Part shown: in pieces, positions 52,314 through 63,893 of the stretch
Position numbering within the stretch: the first letter of the stretch is position 1
Layout: every line of letters starts with the position of its first letter
Source: Idiomarina seosinensis
Lineage (GTDB): Bacteria; Pseudomonadota; Gammaproteobacteria; Enterobacterales; Alteromonadaceae
NCBI RefSeq assembly: GCF_003987275.1
Contig: NZ_PIQF01000005.1
Location: 1-64,000 of the forward strand
Reading direction: 5' to 3'
DNA: 64,000 bases
Made by a program: the position numbers and the translations under genes
Notes under the pieces: generated by a model
Told to the model about the DNA's origin: nothing
The model's input: only the letters and a program-made list of their open reading frames with translations
The model's database searches: none

Positions 52314-55154
52314 ATGGCGATGAAAAACTTACTAAAAGAATCTCCACAAACCGATCTATTGCAGTCTTCGCAGGCTATTTGGGAACGCATTGAAGAACGT
52401 CTGGACAGTGTTGTCGACGACTCAGAATGTCGTCATTTAGTGGCAAGCAGCGACTTTTTTGCGCAAACCATGGAGCGTTATGGACAAGCGGTTATAGAAA
52501 CATACCAGCAAGCGCTTGAAGCCAGTGACTATCGCTCGTTAATAACGGCAAAACTGAACGATTGTAGCTCGGAGTCAGAACTAAAAAGAACGTTGCGACA
52601 GTTTCGCCATGCCTGTATGGCGGCGCTACTTTGGCGGGAGATAAAAGGTCAGCTGAGTTTGTCTGATTCGCTGGCACACTATACGGCGTTGGCCGACGCC
52701 TGCGTTGCAGCAGCCTTAGCGTGGAGTACAGAAAACCTGAGCGATCGCTTTGGGTACGCGCTGACTGAGAATGGCGAGCGACAACCACTGTTGATCCTGG
52801 GGATGGGCAAACTAGGCGGCAGGGAGCTTAATTTTTCCTCTGACATCGACTTGATTTTTTTCTACCCTGAACAGGGTGAAACAAAAGGCGGTAAACGTTC
52901 TATCGAAAATAGCGTTTACTTTACCAAGCTAGCCCAAGCTTTGATTGCTGCATTGGATGAACAAACCGCAGACGGCCAAGTGTTTCGGGTTGATATGCGG
53001 TTACGACCATTCGGTACATCAGGACCGTTAGTGGCAAGTGTTAATGCGCTTGAACATTATTACCAGGAGCAAGGGCGCGACTGGGAGCGCTATGCCATGG
53101 TAAAAGCCCGAGTGGTTAATCAAGACTCGGCTTATGCCCAGGATTTCTATCAATTAATACGACCCTTTGTCTATCGTCGTTATATCGACTTTAGCGCTAT
53201 CGAGTCGTTACGCAAAATGAAACTGCTGATTACTCAGGAAACCCGTCGTCAGGGTGCTAAAAATAATATAAAACTTGGCGCAGGTGGCATTCGGGAAGTG
53301 GAGTTTATCGCACAGGCTCACCAGCTCATCCGTGGCGGTCAGCAAAAGTCACTACAAACTCAATCGTTGTATCAGGCTTATAAAGAAATAGAACGTTTAG
53401 ATTTGATGCCTGGGCCAACGGTTAAACAACTGATAACGGACTACGAATTTTTGCGCGTGGTCGAACACCGTTTGCAGCAACTGAATGATGAACAAACCCA
53501 GCAGTTGCCCGACGAAGAACTGAGGCAGCAGCAGCTCTGTTACTTGTTAGGTTACGACGATTGGTCAACTGTGATGACCGACGTTACCGCAGTGATGAAA
53601 CGTATTCATGATGAGTTCCAGCAGGTAGTGGGAGCGCATTCGGAAGAAGACGAAGAAGAGCAGGGCCTGCAAGTACTTTGGCAGGATATGCTTGAGGACG
53701 ATGCGGCGCTGGAAATTTTGACACAGGAAACTGACGCAGACGTCGATACTATTTGGCATCAGATTAAAGACTTTCGGCTAGAAACGCGGAAGCGCAGCTC
53801 TGGACCCAGAGGACGTTCCGCTCTAACCCGCTTAATGCCCTTGTTGTTACGCCAGATTTTGCAGCAACAACATCCGGTTCAGTTGCTGGATCGGGTGCTT
53901 TCGGTGATTCGAGCGATTATGAGTCGAACGGCCTACATTGAATTGCTGGCGGAAAACCCAGGCGCTCGTGAGCAGCTGTGTAAATTGTGCGCAGCCAGTC
54001 CCTGGATATCAGAAAAGTTAGCGCTCCACCCGATGTTGCTAGACGAACTTATTGACCCACAGCAGCTCTACCAACTGGCGGATCCTGATGACTATCCAGG
54101 CCTGCTACGAGATTACCTGGTCCGCATCCCGGAACAGGATATGGAACGGCAGATGGATGCGTTGCGTCAGGCAAAACAAGCATTGCAGTTAAAAATTGCA
54201 GCAGCCGATATCAGCGGTGCTCTGGAATTGATGAAAGTAAGTGATCACTTAAGTTACCTGGCCCAGGCCGTTATTGCCGAAGTGGTGACCATGGCGTGGG
54301 CACAGTTGACGCAAAAACATGGTGCCCCAACCGGACGTTCGATTGATGATACCGGTTTTGCCGTTCTCGGATATGGCAAGCTGGGTGGCCTAGAGCTTGG
54401 TTATGGCTCCGATTTAGATTTAGTTTTTGTATGTGATGCCGATTATCAAGCGCAAACCGATGGCCCGAAGCCGATAGAAGTACAACAGTTTTATTTGCGC
54501 CTCGCTCAGCGGATTTTACATTTGTTCACCACCCGTACTGTCGCCGGCGTGCTTTATGATGTTGATTTACGATTGCGGCCATCGGGCCAGGCCGGGCTGC
54601 TGGTGACTCAGGTAAGCTCCTTTGTACGCTACTTGCGGGAGGATGCATGGACCTGGGAAGTGCAGGCATTAGTAAGAGCTCGGTGTGTATATGGCAATCA
54701 CTATCTGTGCGCCGAGCTAGAGGACATACGGCAGTCGATGCTGTCGCGGCCGCGCGATCAAGAAGCGTTAAAAGAAGATGTGCTGAGCATGCGCAAGAAA
54801 ATGCGTGACCACTTAGCATCAAAGCCAGCGGATACCGAACAGCAGAGCTTTGATCTTAAGCAGGATCGCGGTGGTATTGCCGATATTGAATTTATCACTC
54901 AATACCTGGTGTTAGCTTATTCTGATGAATACCCCGAGTTATGTCGCTACAGTGACAACATACGAATATTGACAGTTGCCCAAGAGCTACAACTGATTCC
55001 CGAGGTTGATGTGCAAAATCTGATCAATGCGTTTCAAATTTTTCGTTGCGAAAGTCATTCACTGGCGCTTCAGGGTGAAAACGTATTGGTGCAACACGAT
55101 TTAACCAATGAGCGGCAGGCTGTTTTAGAATGCTGGCGACGACTTTTTGAGTAG
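52314..55154 (+). CDS. glnE: Bifunctional glutamine synthetase adenylyltransferase/adenylyl-removing enzyme GlnE
   Basis: Adds AMP to and removes it from glutamine synthetase in response to PII and glutamine. Two nucleotidyltransferase domains are evident. The N-terminal removing domain has GMGKLGGRELNFSSDIDLIFFY (about 160-185) and VFRVDMRLRPFG; the C-terminal adding domain has VLGYGKLGGLELGYGSDLDLVFVCD (about 682-706) and LYDVDLRLRPSGQAGLLVT. Each is followed by its helical regulatory bundle. Length 946 equals the E. coli protein. The ATG follows the ygiF stop with no gap. The end is convergent with lpxL, one base apart. Confidence 0.96.
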   Translation: MAMKNLLKESPQTDLLQSSQAIWERIEERLDSVVDDSECRHLVASSDFFAQTMERYGQAVIETYQQALEASDYRSLITAKLNDCSSESELKRTLRQFRHACMAALLWREIKGQLSLSDSLAHYTALADACVAAALAWSTENLSDRFGYALTENGERQPLLILGMGKLGGRELNFSSDIDLIFFYPEQGETKGGKRSIENSVYFTKLAQALIAALDEQTADGQVFRVDMRLRPFGTSGPLVASVNALEHYYQEQGRDWERYAMVKARVVNQDSAYAQDFYQLIRPFVYRRYIDFSAIESLRKMKLLITQETRRQGAKNNIKLGAGGIREVEFIAQAHQLIRGGQQKSLQTQSLYQAYKEIERLDLMPGPTVKQLITDYEFLRVVEHRLQQLNDEQTQQLPDEELRQQQLCYLLGYDDWSTVMTDVTAVMKRIHDEFQQVVGAHSEEDEEEQGLQVLWQDMLEDDAALEILTQETDADVDTIWHQIKDFRLETRKRSSGPRGRSALTRLMPLLLRQILQQQHPVQLLDRVLSVIRAIMSRTAYIELLAENPGAREQLCKLCAASPWISEKLALHPMLLDELIDPQQLYQLADPDDYPGLLRDYLVRIPEQDMERQMDALRQAKQALQLKIAAADISGALELMKVSDHLSYLAQAVIAEVVTMAWAQLTQKHGAPTGRSIDDTGFAVLGYGKLGGLELGYGSDLDLVFVCDADYQAQTDGPKPIEVQQFYLRLAQRILHLFTTRTVAGVLYDVDLRLRPSGQAGLLVTQVSSFVRYLREDAWTWEVQALVRARCVYGNHYLCAELEDIRQSMLSRPRDQEALKEDVLSMRKKMRDHLASKPADTEQQSFDLKQDRGGIADIEFITQYLVLAYSDEYPELCRYSDNIRILTVAQELQLIPEVDVQNLINAFQIFRCESHSLALQGENVLVQHDLTNERQAVLECWRRLFE

Positions 55155-55155
55155 C

Positions 55156-56082
55156 TTAATCGTAATAGCTGGGCATGTCTTTTTCGGGTCGGGTTTTAAA
55201 CCGCCGGTGTACCCAAAGATATTGAGTCGGAGCTTTTAAAACCGCCTCTTCGACCAAGCTATTAATATAAGCCGCATCAGCTTTGTCATCACCGCTCGGG
55301 TAGCCTGTTAATGCTGGCTCGTAATAAACATCGTAGCCGCTACCGTCATCGCGGCGAACACAGCGACTGACCAGCACATTGCAATTAGGATGCTGCGCAA
55401 ATAACGTGGTTCCGGTGGTCGTTGAGGCGTCTGCAACATTAAAAAAGGGGACAAACTCAACCCGTCTGCGGCCATAGTCCTGATCGGGCAAGTAACCAGC
55501 TATCTCGCCTTGTTTAATGGCATTAAGCATGCCTTTAACGTCACGTCTTTGAATCATATATTTATTGGAGCGACCACGCCCGCGTGTCTGCAAGAACTCC
55601 ATGACAGCGTTATTGTGTGGGCGGTACAAACCAACAGCAGGCTTGACCAGTCCATGTAGCCGGGCATGAACTTCTAAACTTAAGAAATGAAACAACAGCA
55701 TTAACACGCCCTTGCCATCTTTTTGCGCATTGTCTAAGTTTTCTCTGCCGTGAACATGCAGCTTGCGTTTAATTCGCCAGTTAGGCCACCACCAGGCAAT
55801 ACCTATTTCAAAATAGGCGATACCGGTATTTTCCAGATTCTTGGTGACTAGCTGTTCAATTTTTTCGGCTGAGTAGTCGGGAAAACACAGCTCTAAATTG
55901 CGTCTGGCAATGTTGACCCGGCGTGGCATGGCTTTCTTAAATAGTCGCCCCAGACCTTTGCCAAGCAGCAGTTGCAGACGGTATGGAAACCAGGAAACCA
56001 GGTATAGAAAAAGTACGCCCAGCCAGGTTAGCCAGAACTTAGGGTGTAGAAAATAGAGTTTGAATTTCGGCTTTTCGATCAC
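55156..56082 (-). CDS. lpxL: Kdo2-lipid IVA lauroyl-type acyltransferase LpxL
   Basis: Inner-membrane enzyme that adds a secondary acyl chain to lipid A after Kdo has been attached. One N-terminal membrane helix (WLTWLGVLFLYLVSWFPY), the HX4E catalytic motif in LLFHFLSLEVHAR, VGLYRPHNNAVMEF, LPDQDYGRRRVEFVPFF. Length 308 equals LpxL/LpxM. Wording of the motif and the YRPHNN segment favour LpxL over LpxM. Its substrate, Kdo2- or phospho-Kdo-lipid A, depends on the KdtA-KdkA fusion encoded at 22480. Confidence 0.9.
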   Translation of the reverse strand: MIEKPKFKLYFLHPKFWLTWLGVLFLYLVSWFPYRLQLLLGKGLGRLFKKAMPRRVNIARRNLELCFPDYSAEKIEQLVTKNLENTGIAYFEIGIAWWWPNWRIKRKLHVHGRENLDNAQKDGKGVLMLLFHFLSLEVHARLHGLVKPAVGLYRPHNNAVMEFLQTRGRGRSNKYMIQRRDVKGMLNAIKQGEIAGYLPDQDYGRRRVEFVPFFNVADASTTTGTTLFAQHPNCNVLVSRCVRRDDGSGYDVYYEPALTGYPSGDDKADAAYINSLVEEAVLKAPTQYLWVHRRFKTRPEKDMPSYYD

Positions 56083-56125
56083 GGTATGTTTTTATAACCA
56101 GCTAAGTTTTTCGGCATACTAGCAC

Positions 56126-56167
56126 AAAAATAAAAGGCATCGTGAACAGACCTGTTACGATGCCTTT
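56126..56167 (-). terminator. Terminator of tolC
   Basis: AAAGGCATCGT-(G)-AACAG-AC-CTGTT-ACGATGCCTTT makes a 16-pair hairpin with one bulged G. On the minus strand it is followed by UUUUAUUUUUG (complement of CAAAAATAAAA). Confidence 0.9.
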
Positions 56168-56190
56168 GTTACGCCATTTAAAAGAGTGTT

Positions 56191-57579
56191 TTAGTCAGCG
56201 GCTGTGCTGTCAACATTTTCTGATAGGCTGGCGTTTATCGAGTCTAAGTCGTTTGGAGTTAAGTCACCAATGGCTTGCTCTAAAGCCAGACGCTGGCGCA
56301 CGTATCCGTAGCGTGCTTCGGCTAAATTACGACGCGCATTAAACAGATTACGAGTACTGTTTAATACGTCAACGATGGTACGGGTACCCACTTCAAAACC
56401 GGCTTCAGTTGCTTTTAAGGCGCTTTCTGCTGAGGTTACCGACTGTTGAAACGCTTTAATGCTAGAAATCGATGCATTGACATCATAAAAGGCGTTACGA
56501 ACCTCACGCTCTACCGTGCGCTGAGTTTCTACCATGGTCTGACTGGAGGCAACGTAGTTGTCGCGAGCCTGTTTTGTTTGAGCTGAAACTCGGAAACCGG
56601 AGAAAATCGGTACACTGACGTTAAGTCCAATTGACTGATTATCCAGTCGTGGAGGATTGGTGGTCCGGTTAAAGCCGGCGCCTGTGGTATCGGTTTCGGT
56701 ATCAGCCGTAGAATATTGGGCTGATAATGAAACGGTCGGATAGTGGCCTGTTTGCTGCAGCCTGATTTGCTGGCTAGCGATGTCGACTGAAACCATGCTC
56801 TGCATTAGGCTTAGGTTGCCATTCTCTGCTTTTTTGACCCATTGCTGGATGCTTGCGGGAGTTGGCTCTGAAGGCGAAAAAGATTCAGTATTGAGGCCAG
56901 CGAGTGAATCAGGATACTGACCCGTGATTTCGCGGATGTTTTCCATCGCAATTTTAACCGCATTACGCGCCTGAATTTCCTGGGCGACTGCGGTGTCAAA
57001 CTGAGCTTGCGCTTCGTGTACATCAGTGATGGCGGTTAAGCCGACAGAGAAACGTTGTTTAGTTTGTTCCAGCTGGCGTTCAATGGCGCGTTTTTCTGCT
57101 TGCGCGAAGTCTAAATCATCTTGTGCTTGTAATGCTCCAAAATAGGCATTTACCACTCGCAGCATTAAACTTTGAGCGGCATCGCGATATCCTACTTCGG
57201 CACGATAAGCCTGCTTTTCGGCAATATCGGCTTGCTTCCATGTACTCCAGTCAAACACACTTTGGTTTAGAGTTAGACCAGCATTCCAGCCTGTTCGTTC
57301 GGAATCGAGTGTGACGTACGCATCCTGCGTCTCGAAATAGGTTTGTGATTCAGAAGTCGACTCTGAATACCCGAGTGAACCGGTCACCTGAGGCCAAAAT
57401 GCTGACTTTGCGATATCAATATTTTTCTGCGCAGCGTCGCGTTCAGCGGCAGCGCGCAATAATGCAGGATCGTTTTTAGTAGCAAGTTGATAGATTTGAG
57501 CCAAATCGTCGGCGCTTGACGTAAATGTAACTGCGGAAAGTGCTAAACCAACAGTTGCGGACAGTAAATGCTTTTTCAT
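56191..57579 (-). CDS. tolC: Outer membrane channel TolC
   Basis: Trimeric channel-tunnel for type I secretion and multidrug efflux. Signal peptide about 1-23 (TSSA-DDLAQ), then two outer-membrane-efflux repeats: YQLATKNDPALLRAAAERDAAQKN and TGSLGYSESTS in the first, and SLSAQYSTADTETDT and TEAGFEVGTRTIVDVLNSTRNLFNARR in the second. Length 462 is near E. coli (493 with its longer tail). It is divergent from nudF with about 180 bases between, the same tolC/nudF head-to-head order as in E. coli. Confidence 0.93.
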   Translation of the reverse strand: MKKHLLSATVGLALSAVTFTSSADDLAQIYQLATKNDPALLRAAAERDAAQKNIDIAKSAFWPQVTGSLGYSESTSESQTYFETQDAYVTLDSERTGWNAGLTLNQSVFDWSTWKQADIAEKQAYRAEVGYRDAAQSLMLRVVNAYFGALQAQDDLDFAQAEKRAIERQLEQTKQRFSVGLTAITDVHEAQAQFDTAVAQEIQARNAVKIAMENIREITGQYPDSLAGLNTESFSPSEPTPASIQQWVKKAENGNLSLMQSMVSVDIASQQIRLQQTGHYPTVSLSAQYSTADTETDTTGAGFNRTTNPPRLDNQSIGLNVSVPIFSGFRVSAQTKQARDNYVASSQTMVETQRTVEREVRNAFYDVNASISSIKAFQQSVTSAESALKATEAGFEVGTRTIVDVLNSTRNLFNARRNLAEARYGYVRQRLALEQAIGDLTPNDLDSINASLSENVDSTAAD

Positions 57580-57766
57580 CGTTTGTTATGTCCCGTAGCT
57601 ATAATTGAGCAATTGACGAATATTTTACATACAGTGCTGAATGAATACCAGTTTAACCTGAGATTGATGTAACTTTAAGCGAAAGATGGTTTCAGATCAC
57701 GCCTAAGTGTAACAGAATGTATGTTTATCGATGAATTGAACGAGAAATACGATAATAAGGATGACT

Positions 57767-58372
57767 GTGAAGGCAAAATTTCATAAAAAAGATGTACAGG
57801 TTGAAAAACGAGAAGCGTTACACAAAGGCTTTCTTTCTATTTTTCGTTACAGACTGCAGCACCGACTGTTTAATGGGGGCTGGAGCGAGACGATCGATAG
57901 GGAACTGATGGACCGCGGCGACGCGGTGATGGTTATTCCTTACGATCCAAAAACTAATGAGCTGGTCGTGTTGGAACAGTTTAGGGTCGGTGCAATGGAA
58001 AATGAGCACGGCCCTTGGTTGTTTGAATTTGTTGCTGGTATGTTCGATGCTGATGAGTCGGCCGAGCAAGTGGCCGAGCGAGAACTGATGGAAGAGGCTG
58101 GGCTAAAGGCCGAGCAACTGCAATACGCGTTAAGTTATTACTCGAGCCCCGGCGGCACTAATGAACGCCTTAGTATTTATATTGCCAAAGTAAACGCAGC
58201 TGATGCCGTTGAGCTAGGCGGTATTGCAGAAGAACATGAGGACATTCGGGTGAGCCGAATAGACTTTAATGAAGCAATTAGAATGTTAGAAAAAGGATAT
58301 TTTAACAATGCGGCAAGCGTGATTGGGCTACAATGGATGCAGTTGCACACCGAACGATTATTTAACGACTGA
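57767..58372 (+). CDS. nudF: ADP-ribose pyrophosphatase NudF
   Basis: Nudix hydrolase that cleaves ADP-ribose to AMP and ribose-5-phosphate. The Nudix box is intact: GMFDADESAEQVAERELMEEAGL (G-x5-E-x7-REUXEEXGU). Also LFNGGWSETIDRELMDRGDAV at the front, SPGGTNERLSIYIAKV and NAASVIGLQWMQLH at the end, as in E. coli NudF. Two starts are possible. The track's ATG at 57761 is touched by the AAGG, so it has no spacing. The GTG at 57767 has AAGGA 5 bases before it and is preferred (201 residues). It leads the nudF-yqiB-parE set. Confidence 0.93.
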   Translation: MKAKFHKKDVQVEKREALHKGFLSIFRYRLQHRLFNGGWSETIDRELMDRGDAVMVIPYDPKTNELVVLEQFRVGAMENEHGPWLFEFVAGMFDADESAEQVAERELMEEAGLKAEQLQYALSYYSSPGGTNERLSIYIAKVNAADAVELGGIAEEHEDIRVSRIDFNEAIRMLEKGYFNNAASVIGLQWMQLHTERLFND

Positions 58373-58382
58373 GGAGAGTGGC

Positions 58383-58841
58383 TTGAACGGACAAAAGCAG
58401 TATGTAGTTGATGTTGCTGCATTGCATCAGTTGCATGAACGCAACTACGCAGGGCTAGTAAACCTATTGCCTAACTCTGCAGATGTTCCGGTCACTATTC
58501 GTGCCGGTCAATTTCTTATGTTCGAGCTGACCATTAAAAGCGAGTCACGTTATACTACTGACGTTGATATTGTTCAGCAGCCCAGTCATTGGGCTGCAAA
58601 TTACTTACAGGCTAGCCTGGAAGTTCGTTTATACCACGATGTTCGCATGGCAGAGGTCATTGCTAGTCAGGGCGTTAGACGCTTGGCCGTGCATTATCAA
58701 CAACCTAACCAGGATATGCGTCATCGTGATGAAAAATTTCAGGTTAATCAGTTTTTGGCGGACTGGCTGACGCTTTGTCGAGAGCAGGGTCAGGTAAGAG
58801 CGGCGGTTACCGATAAATTTATGCCGCATGGCTTCAAATAA
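58383..58841 (+). CDS. yqiB: DUF1249 protein YqiB
   Basis: A 152-residue cytoplasmic protein of unknown function. ALHQLHERNYAGLVNLLP, YTTDVDIVQQ, LEVRLYHDVRMAEVIASQG and DEKFQVNQFLADWLTLC are conserved in the family. The start is a TTG at 58383 with GAGGAGAG four bases upstream, 10 bases after the nudF stop; the track's longer ORF overlaps nudF. In E. coli the order is nudF-yqiB-cpdA-yqiA-parE; cpdA and yqiA are missing between yqiB and parE here. Confidence 0.88.
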   Translation: MNGQKQYVVDVAALHQLHERNYAGLVNLLPNSADVPVTIRAGQFLMFELTIKSESRYTTDVDIVQQPSHWAANYLQASLEVRLYHDVRMAEVIASQGVRRLAVHYQQPNQDMRHRDEKFQVNQFLADWLTLCREQGQVRAAVTDKFMPHGFK

Positions 58842-58910
58842 GAAGCTGATAACGGTACATTGATGGCAGCCATTCGGCGTCTATAACAATAAAGCGCTAA
58901 GCGATAATAA

Positions 58911-60812
<1,902 letters not shown>

Positions 60813-60824
60813 CGGAGATTATAA

Positions 60825-63101
60825 ATGTCGACGGAAGTTACTGAACAGACACCGTTAAGCCGCTTTACCGAAGAGGCTTACCTAAATTATTCCATGTACG
60901 TGATAATGGACCGGGCACTGCCGCATATTGGCGATGGCTTAAAACCGGTGCAGCGACGTATTGTCTATGCGATGTCCGAACTGGGTTTATCAGCACTGGC
61001 GAAATATAAAAAATCAGCGCGTACCGTTGGTGATGTGTTGGGTAAGTTCCACCCACACGGCGACAGTGCTTGTTACGAAGCCATGGTGTTAATGGCTCAA
61101 CCTTTTTCCTATCGTTATCCCTTGGTCGATGGGCAGGGCAACTGGGGCTCCCCGGATGATCCTAAATCGTTTGCAGCAATGCGTTATACCGAAGCAAAGT
61201 TGTCACGTTTTAGCGAAGTTTTACTCAGCGAATTAGGGCAGGGCACCTCCGATTGGATACCGAACTTTGACGGTACCATGAAAGAGCCTAAAGTCTTGCC
61301 TTCGCGACTACCGCATATTTTGCTAAACGGTGTGACCGGTATCGCGGTGGGTATGGCAACGGATATTCCACCGCATAACGTGCGTGAAGTCGCCAATGCC
61401 TGTGCTTTATTACTGGATAAACCCAGTGCCGACTTGGATCAGGTGATGGAGCATTTACACGGGCCTGATTACCCGACGGATGCAGAGATTATTACCCCCG
61501 CGGCGGATATCAAAAAGCTGTATGAGAGCGGTCGTGGCACCATCAAAATGCGCGCTAAGTATTTTATGGAAGATGGGGAAGTGGTTATTACCGCACTACC
61601 GCATCATGCGTCGGGCGCCAAAATTCTGGAGCAAGTAGCGGCTCAAATGCAGGCTAAAAAGCTGCCGTTAGTGTCGGACTTACGTGACGAATCGGATCAC
61701 GAAAACCCAACTCGGCTGGTGGTTGTCCCACGCTCGAACCGAGTCGACGTAGAACAGTTGATGGCGCATTTATTTGCTACCACAGACTTAGAAAAACAAT
61801 ATCGGGTGAATCTGAATATTCTGGGTCTGGACGGCCGGCCTAAGGTTAAGCCGCTAGTCGGTATTTTAACTGAATGGCTGCAGTATCGACTGCAAACGGT
61901 TACTCGCCGCCTGCAGTACCGGTTAGACAAAGTGATGGCGCGGCTGCACTTGCTCGAAGGTTTGCTGATTGCTTACCTGAATATCGACGAAGTGATAGAA
62001 ATTATTCGTTACGAAGATAAGCCCAAGCAAGAGCTGGTCAAGCGCTTTGGATTAAGTGATAAACAAGCTGAAGCGATTCTCGAATTAAAACTTCGCCACT
62101 TAGCCAAATTGGAAGAGATGAAGCTAAAAGGCGAACAGGACGAGTTAGAGAAAGAACGGGAAAAGCTGGAAACTTTGCTGGGCTCTGATCGTCGCTTAAA
62201 AACCTTGATTAAGAAGGAGCTATTAGCGGATGCTAAAGCTTATGGCGATGATCGCCGCTCGCCACTGGTAACCCGCAGTGAGTCAAAAGCGCTAACAGAA
62301 CGAGAGCTGACCCCTGCTGAGTCAGTGACGGTAGTGCTGTCGAAAAAGGGCTGGGTACGCAGTGCTAAAGGGCATGATATCGATGGCGAAAAGTTAAGTT
62401 ATAAATCCGGCGACAGTTTTCTGGCATCGGCCGAAGGTAAAAGCAATCAACCGGTGGTGTTTGTTGATTCCTCCGGGCGCAGTTACTCGTGTGAAGCACA
62501 CCTGTTACCGTCTGCACGCAGTCAGGGGGAACCGTTGACCGGCCGCTTCAATATTGTCGGTGGTGAATCGGTTGAACATGTTTTAATGGGCAAAGAACCG
62601 CAACACTACTTATTAGCGTCTGACGCCGGTTATGGGTTTGTGTGTCAGTTTAATGATTTGGTTAGCCGTAATAAAAACGGGAAAGCTATTTTAACACTGC
62701 CAACTGGTGGCAAAGTATTAGCGCCAATAACGGTTAACGACGTTAATAACGATAGTGTGGTTGTCGTCTCCAATGAGGGCAGAATGCTGGTGTTCCCGGT
62801 TGCTGATTTGCCGCAGTTGAGTAAAGGCAAAGGTAATAAACTGATTAACATTCCGGCGTTACGAGCTCAAGGCCGCGAAGAATACGTAGTGGCACTAGCA
62901 ACGGTACCCGAAGGCGCTGTGGTGACTTTACAGGCTGGTAAGCGCAAGCTGACCTTAAAACCATCAGATATTGAACATTATCGTGGTGAGCGCGGACGTC
63001 GTGGCAACAAGCTTCCACGTGGCCTACAGCGAGTAGATGCTATTACTGTTGAGAATGCTGCAGAGAAAAATGAGGTGGTTGAGCCAACGGATGACGACTG
63101 A
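60825..63101 (+). CDS. parC: DNA topoisomerase IV subunit A, ParC
   Basis: DNA-cleaving subunit that unlinks daughter chromosomes. Catalytic tyrosine in [12 protein letters not shown] (about 121), the quinolone region [14 protein letters not shown] with Ser and Glu intact (equivalent to E. coli Ser80 and Glu84), [24 protein letters not shown], the tower and coiled-coil arms ([20 protein letters not shown]), and a C-terminal beta-pinwheel with GyrA-box-like repeats. Length 758 versus 752 in E. coli. GGAG lies 7 bases before the ATG. Confidence 0.97.
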   Translation: MSTEVTEQTPLSRFTEEAYLNYSMYVIMDRALPHIGDGLKPVQRRIVYAMSELGLSALAKYKKSARTVGDVLGKFHPHGDSACYEAMVLMAQPFSYRYPLVDGQGNWGSPDDPKSFAAMRYTEAKLSRFSEVLLSELGQGTSDWIPNFDGTMKEPKVLPSRLPHILLNGVTGIAVGMATDIPPHNVREVANACALLLDKPSADLDQVMEHLHGPDYPTDAEIITPAADIKKLYESGRGTIKMRAKYFMEDGEVVITALPHHASGAKILEQVAAQMQAKKLPLVSDLRDESDHENPTRLVVVPRSNRVDVEQLMAHLFATTDLEKQYRVNLNILGLDGRPKVKPLVGILTEWLQYRLQTVTRRLQYRLDKVMARLHLLEGLLIAYLNIDEVIEIIRYEDKPKQELVKRFGLSDKQAEAILELKLRHLAKLEEMKLKGEQDELEKEREKLETLLGSDRRLKTLIKKELLADAKAYGDDRRSPLVTRSESKALTERELTPAESVTVVLSKKGWVRSAKGHDIDGEKLSYKSGDSFLASAEGKSNQPVVFVDSSGRSYSCEAHLLPSARSQGEPLTGRFNIVGGESVEHVLMGKEPQHYLLASDAGYGFVCQFNDLVSRNKNGKAILTLPTGGKVLAPITVNDVNNDSVVVVSNEGRMLVFPVADLPQLSKGKGNKLINIPALRAQGREEYVVALATVPEGAVVTLQAGKRKLTLKPSDIEHYRGERGRRGNKLPRGLQRVDAITVENAAEKNEVVEPTDDD

Positions 63102-63161
63102 TCGGACGTTTATCAGCATTAAAAAAGCTATACTAGCGGGACTCAATAACAAGGAGAAAAG

Positions 63162-63893
63162 ATGTTAGCTGCGTTTCGCTGGTTATTATTAGGGGTATTT
63201 GTTGTTCTTTTTGGTATTGGTGGCTGTTTGTTTTGCATCTTACGGCCATTCCATCGCAACAATACCTTTATATGGGCACGGGTTTTTGGTTGGGCGACCC
63301 GCATATTGGGGCTGAAACTTAGGGTGAAAGTACATTCTGATGTGCCTAACGGAGGGCCCTATGTCTATATATGTAACCACCAGAACAGTTGGGAAATATT
63401 TACGATAGCGGCAACTCTGCCGCCTAATACGGTCACGGTAGGGAAAAAGAGCCTGCGCTGGATACCGTTTTTTGGATGGCTGTATTGGCTGGCTGGCAAT
63501 ATCCTGATTGATCGCAAGAACAAAGGCAAAGCACACGGCACTATTGCGCAAACAGCTACCGCAATAAAAAAGAGAGATATTTCGGTGTGGATGTTCCCTG
63601 AAGGAACACGTAGTAACGGGCGTGGCTTGTTACCATTTAAAAATGGTGCTTTTCACACTGCGTTTCAGGCTGGCGTCGATATCGTACCGGTGTGTGTGTC
63701 TAACTTACATGATAAAATCAAAATGAACCGGTGGGATAATGGGGAGCTCCGAGTAGAGTTTTTACAACCGGTTAAAATAGCTAATTTTCGCAAAGAAACT
63801 CTGCGCGATTTAAGCAAACAGTGCCATCAGCAAATGGCGCATAAAATTGCTGAACTTGATAAACCACAGCAGTCAGAGAAGGAAAATGCATGA
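63162..63893 (+). CDS. plsC: 1-acyl-sn-glycerol-3-phosphate acyltransferase PlsC
   Basis: Second acylation of phospholipid synthesis, from lysophosphatidic to phosphatidic acid, at the inner membrane. N-terminal hydrophobic segment, the catalytic block YICNHQNSWEIFTIA (HX4E, not the common HX4D), the substrate motif MFPEGTRSNGRG, and PVCVSNLHDK. In E. coli plsC lies directly downstream of parC, and here too it follows by 60 bases. AAGGAG stands before the ATG and a -10-like TATACT at 63129. Length 243 is normal. Confidence 0.93.
   Translation: MLAAFRWLLLGVFVVLFGIGGCLFCILRPFHRNNTFIWARVFGWATRILGLKLRVKVHSDVPNGGPYVYICNHQNSWEIFTIAATLPPNTVTVGKKSLRWIPFFGWLYWLAGNILIDRKNKGKAHGTIAQTATAIKKRDISVWMFPEGTRSNGRGLLPFKNGAFHTAFQAGVDIVPVCVSNLHDKIKMNRWDNGELRVEFLQPVKIANFRKETLRDLSKQCHQQMAHKIAELDKPQQSEKENA

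Noticed and set aside
61020-61110. Possible quinolone-resistance changes in ParC or ParE
   Set aside because: The Ser and Glu of the ParC region and the ParE contact region have the usual wild-type residues.
63162-63893. HX4E in PlsC as a sign of an inactive enzyme
   Set aside because: Glu at this place is, to my knowledge, a common variant among lysophospholipid acyltransferases and occurs also in LpxL; all other motifs are intact.
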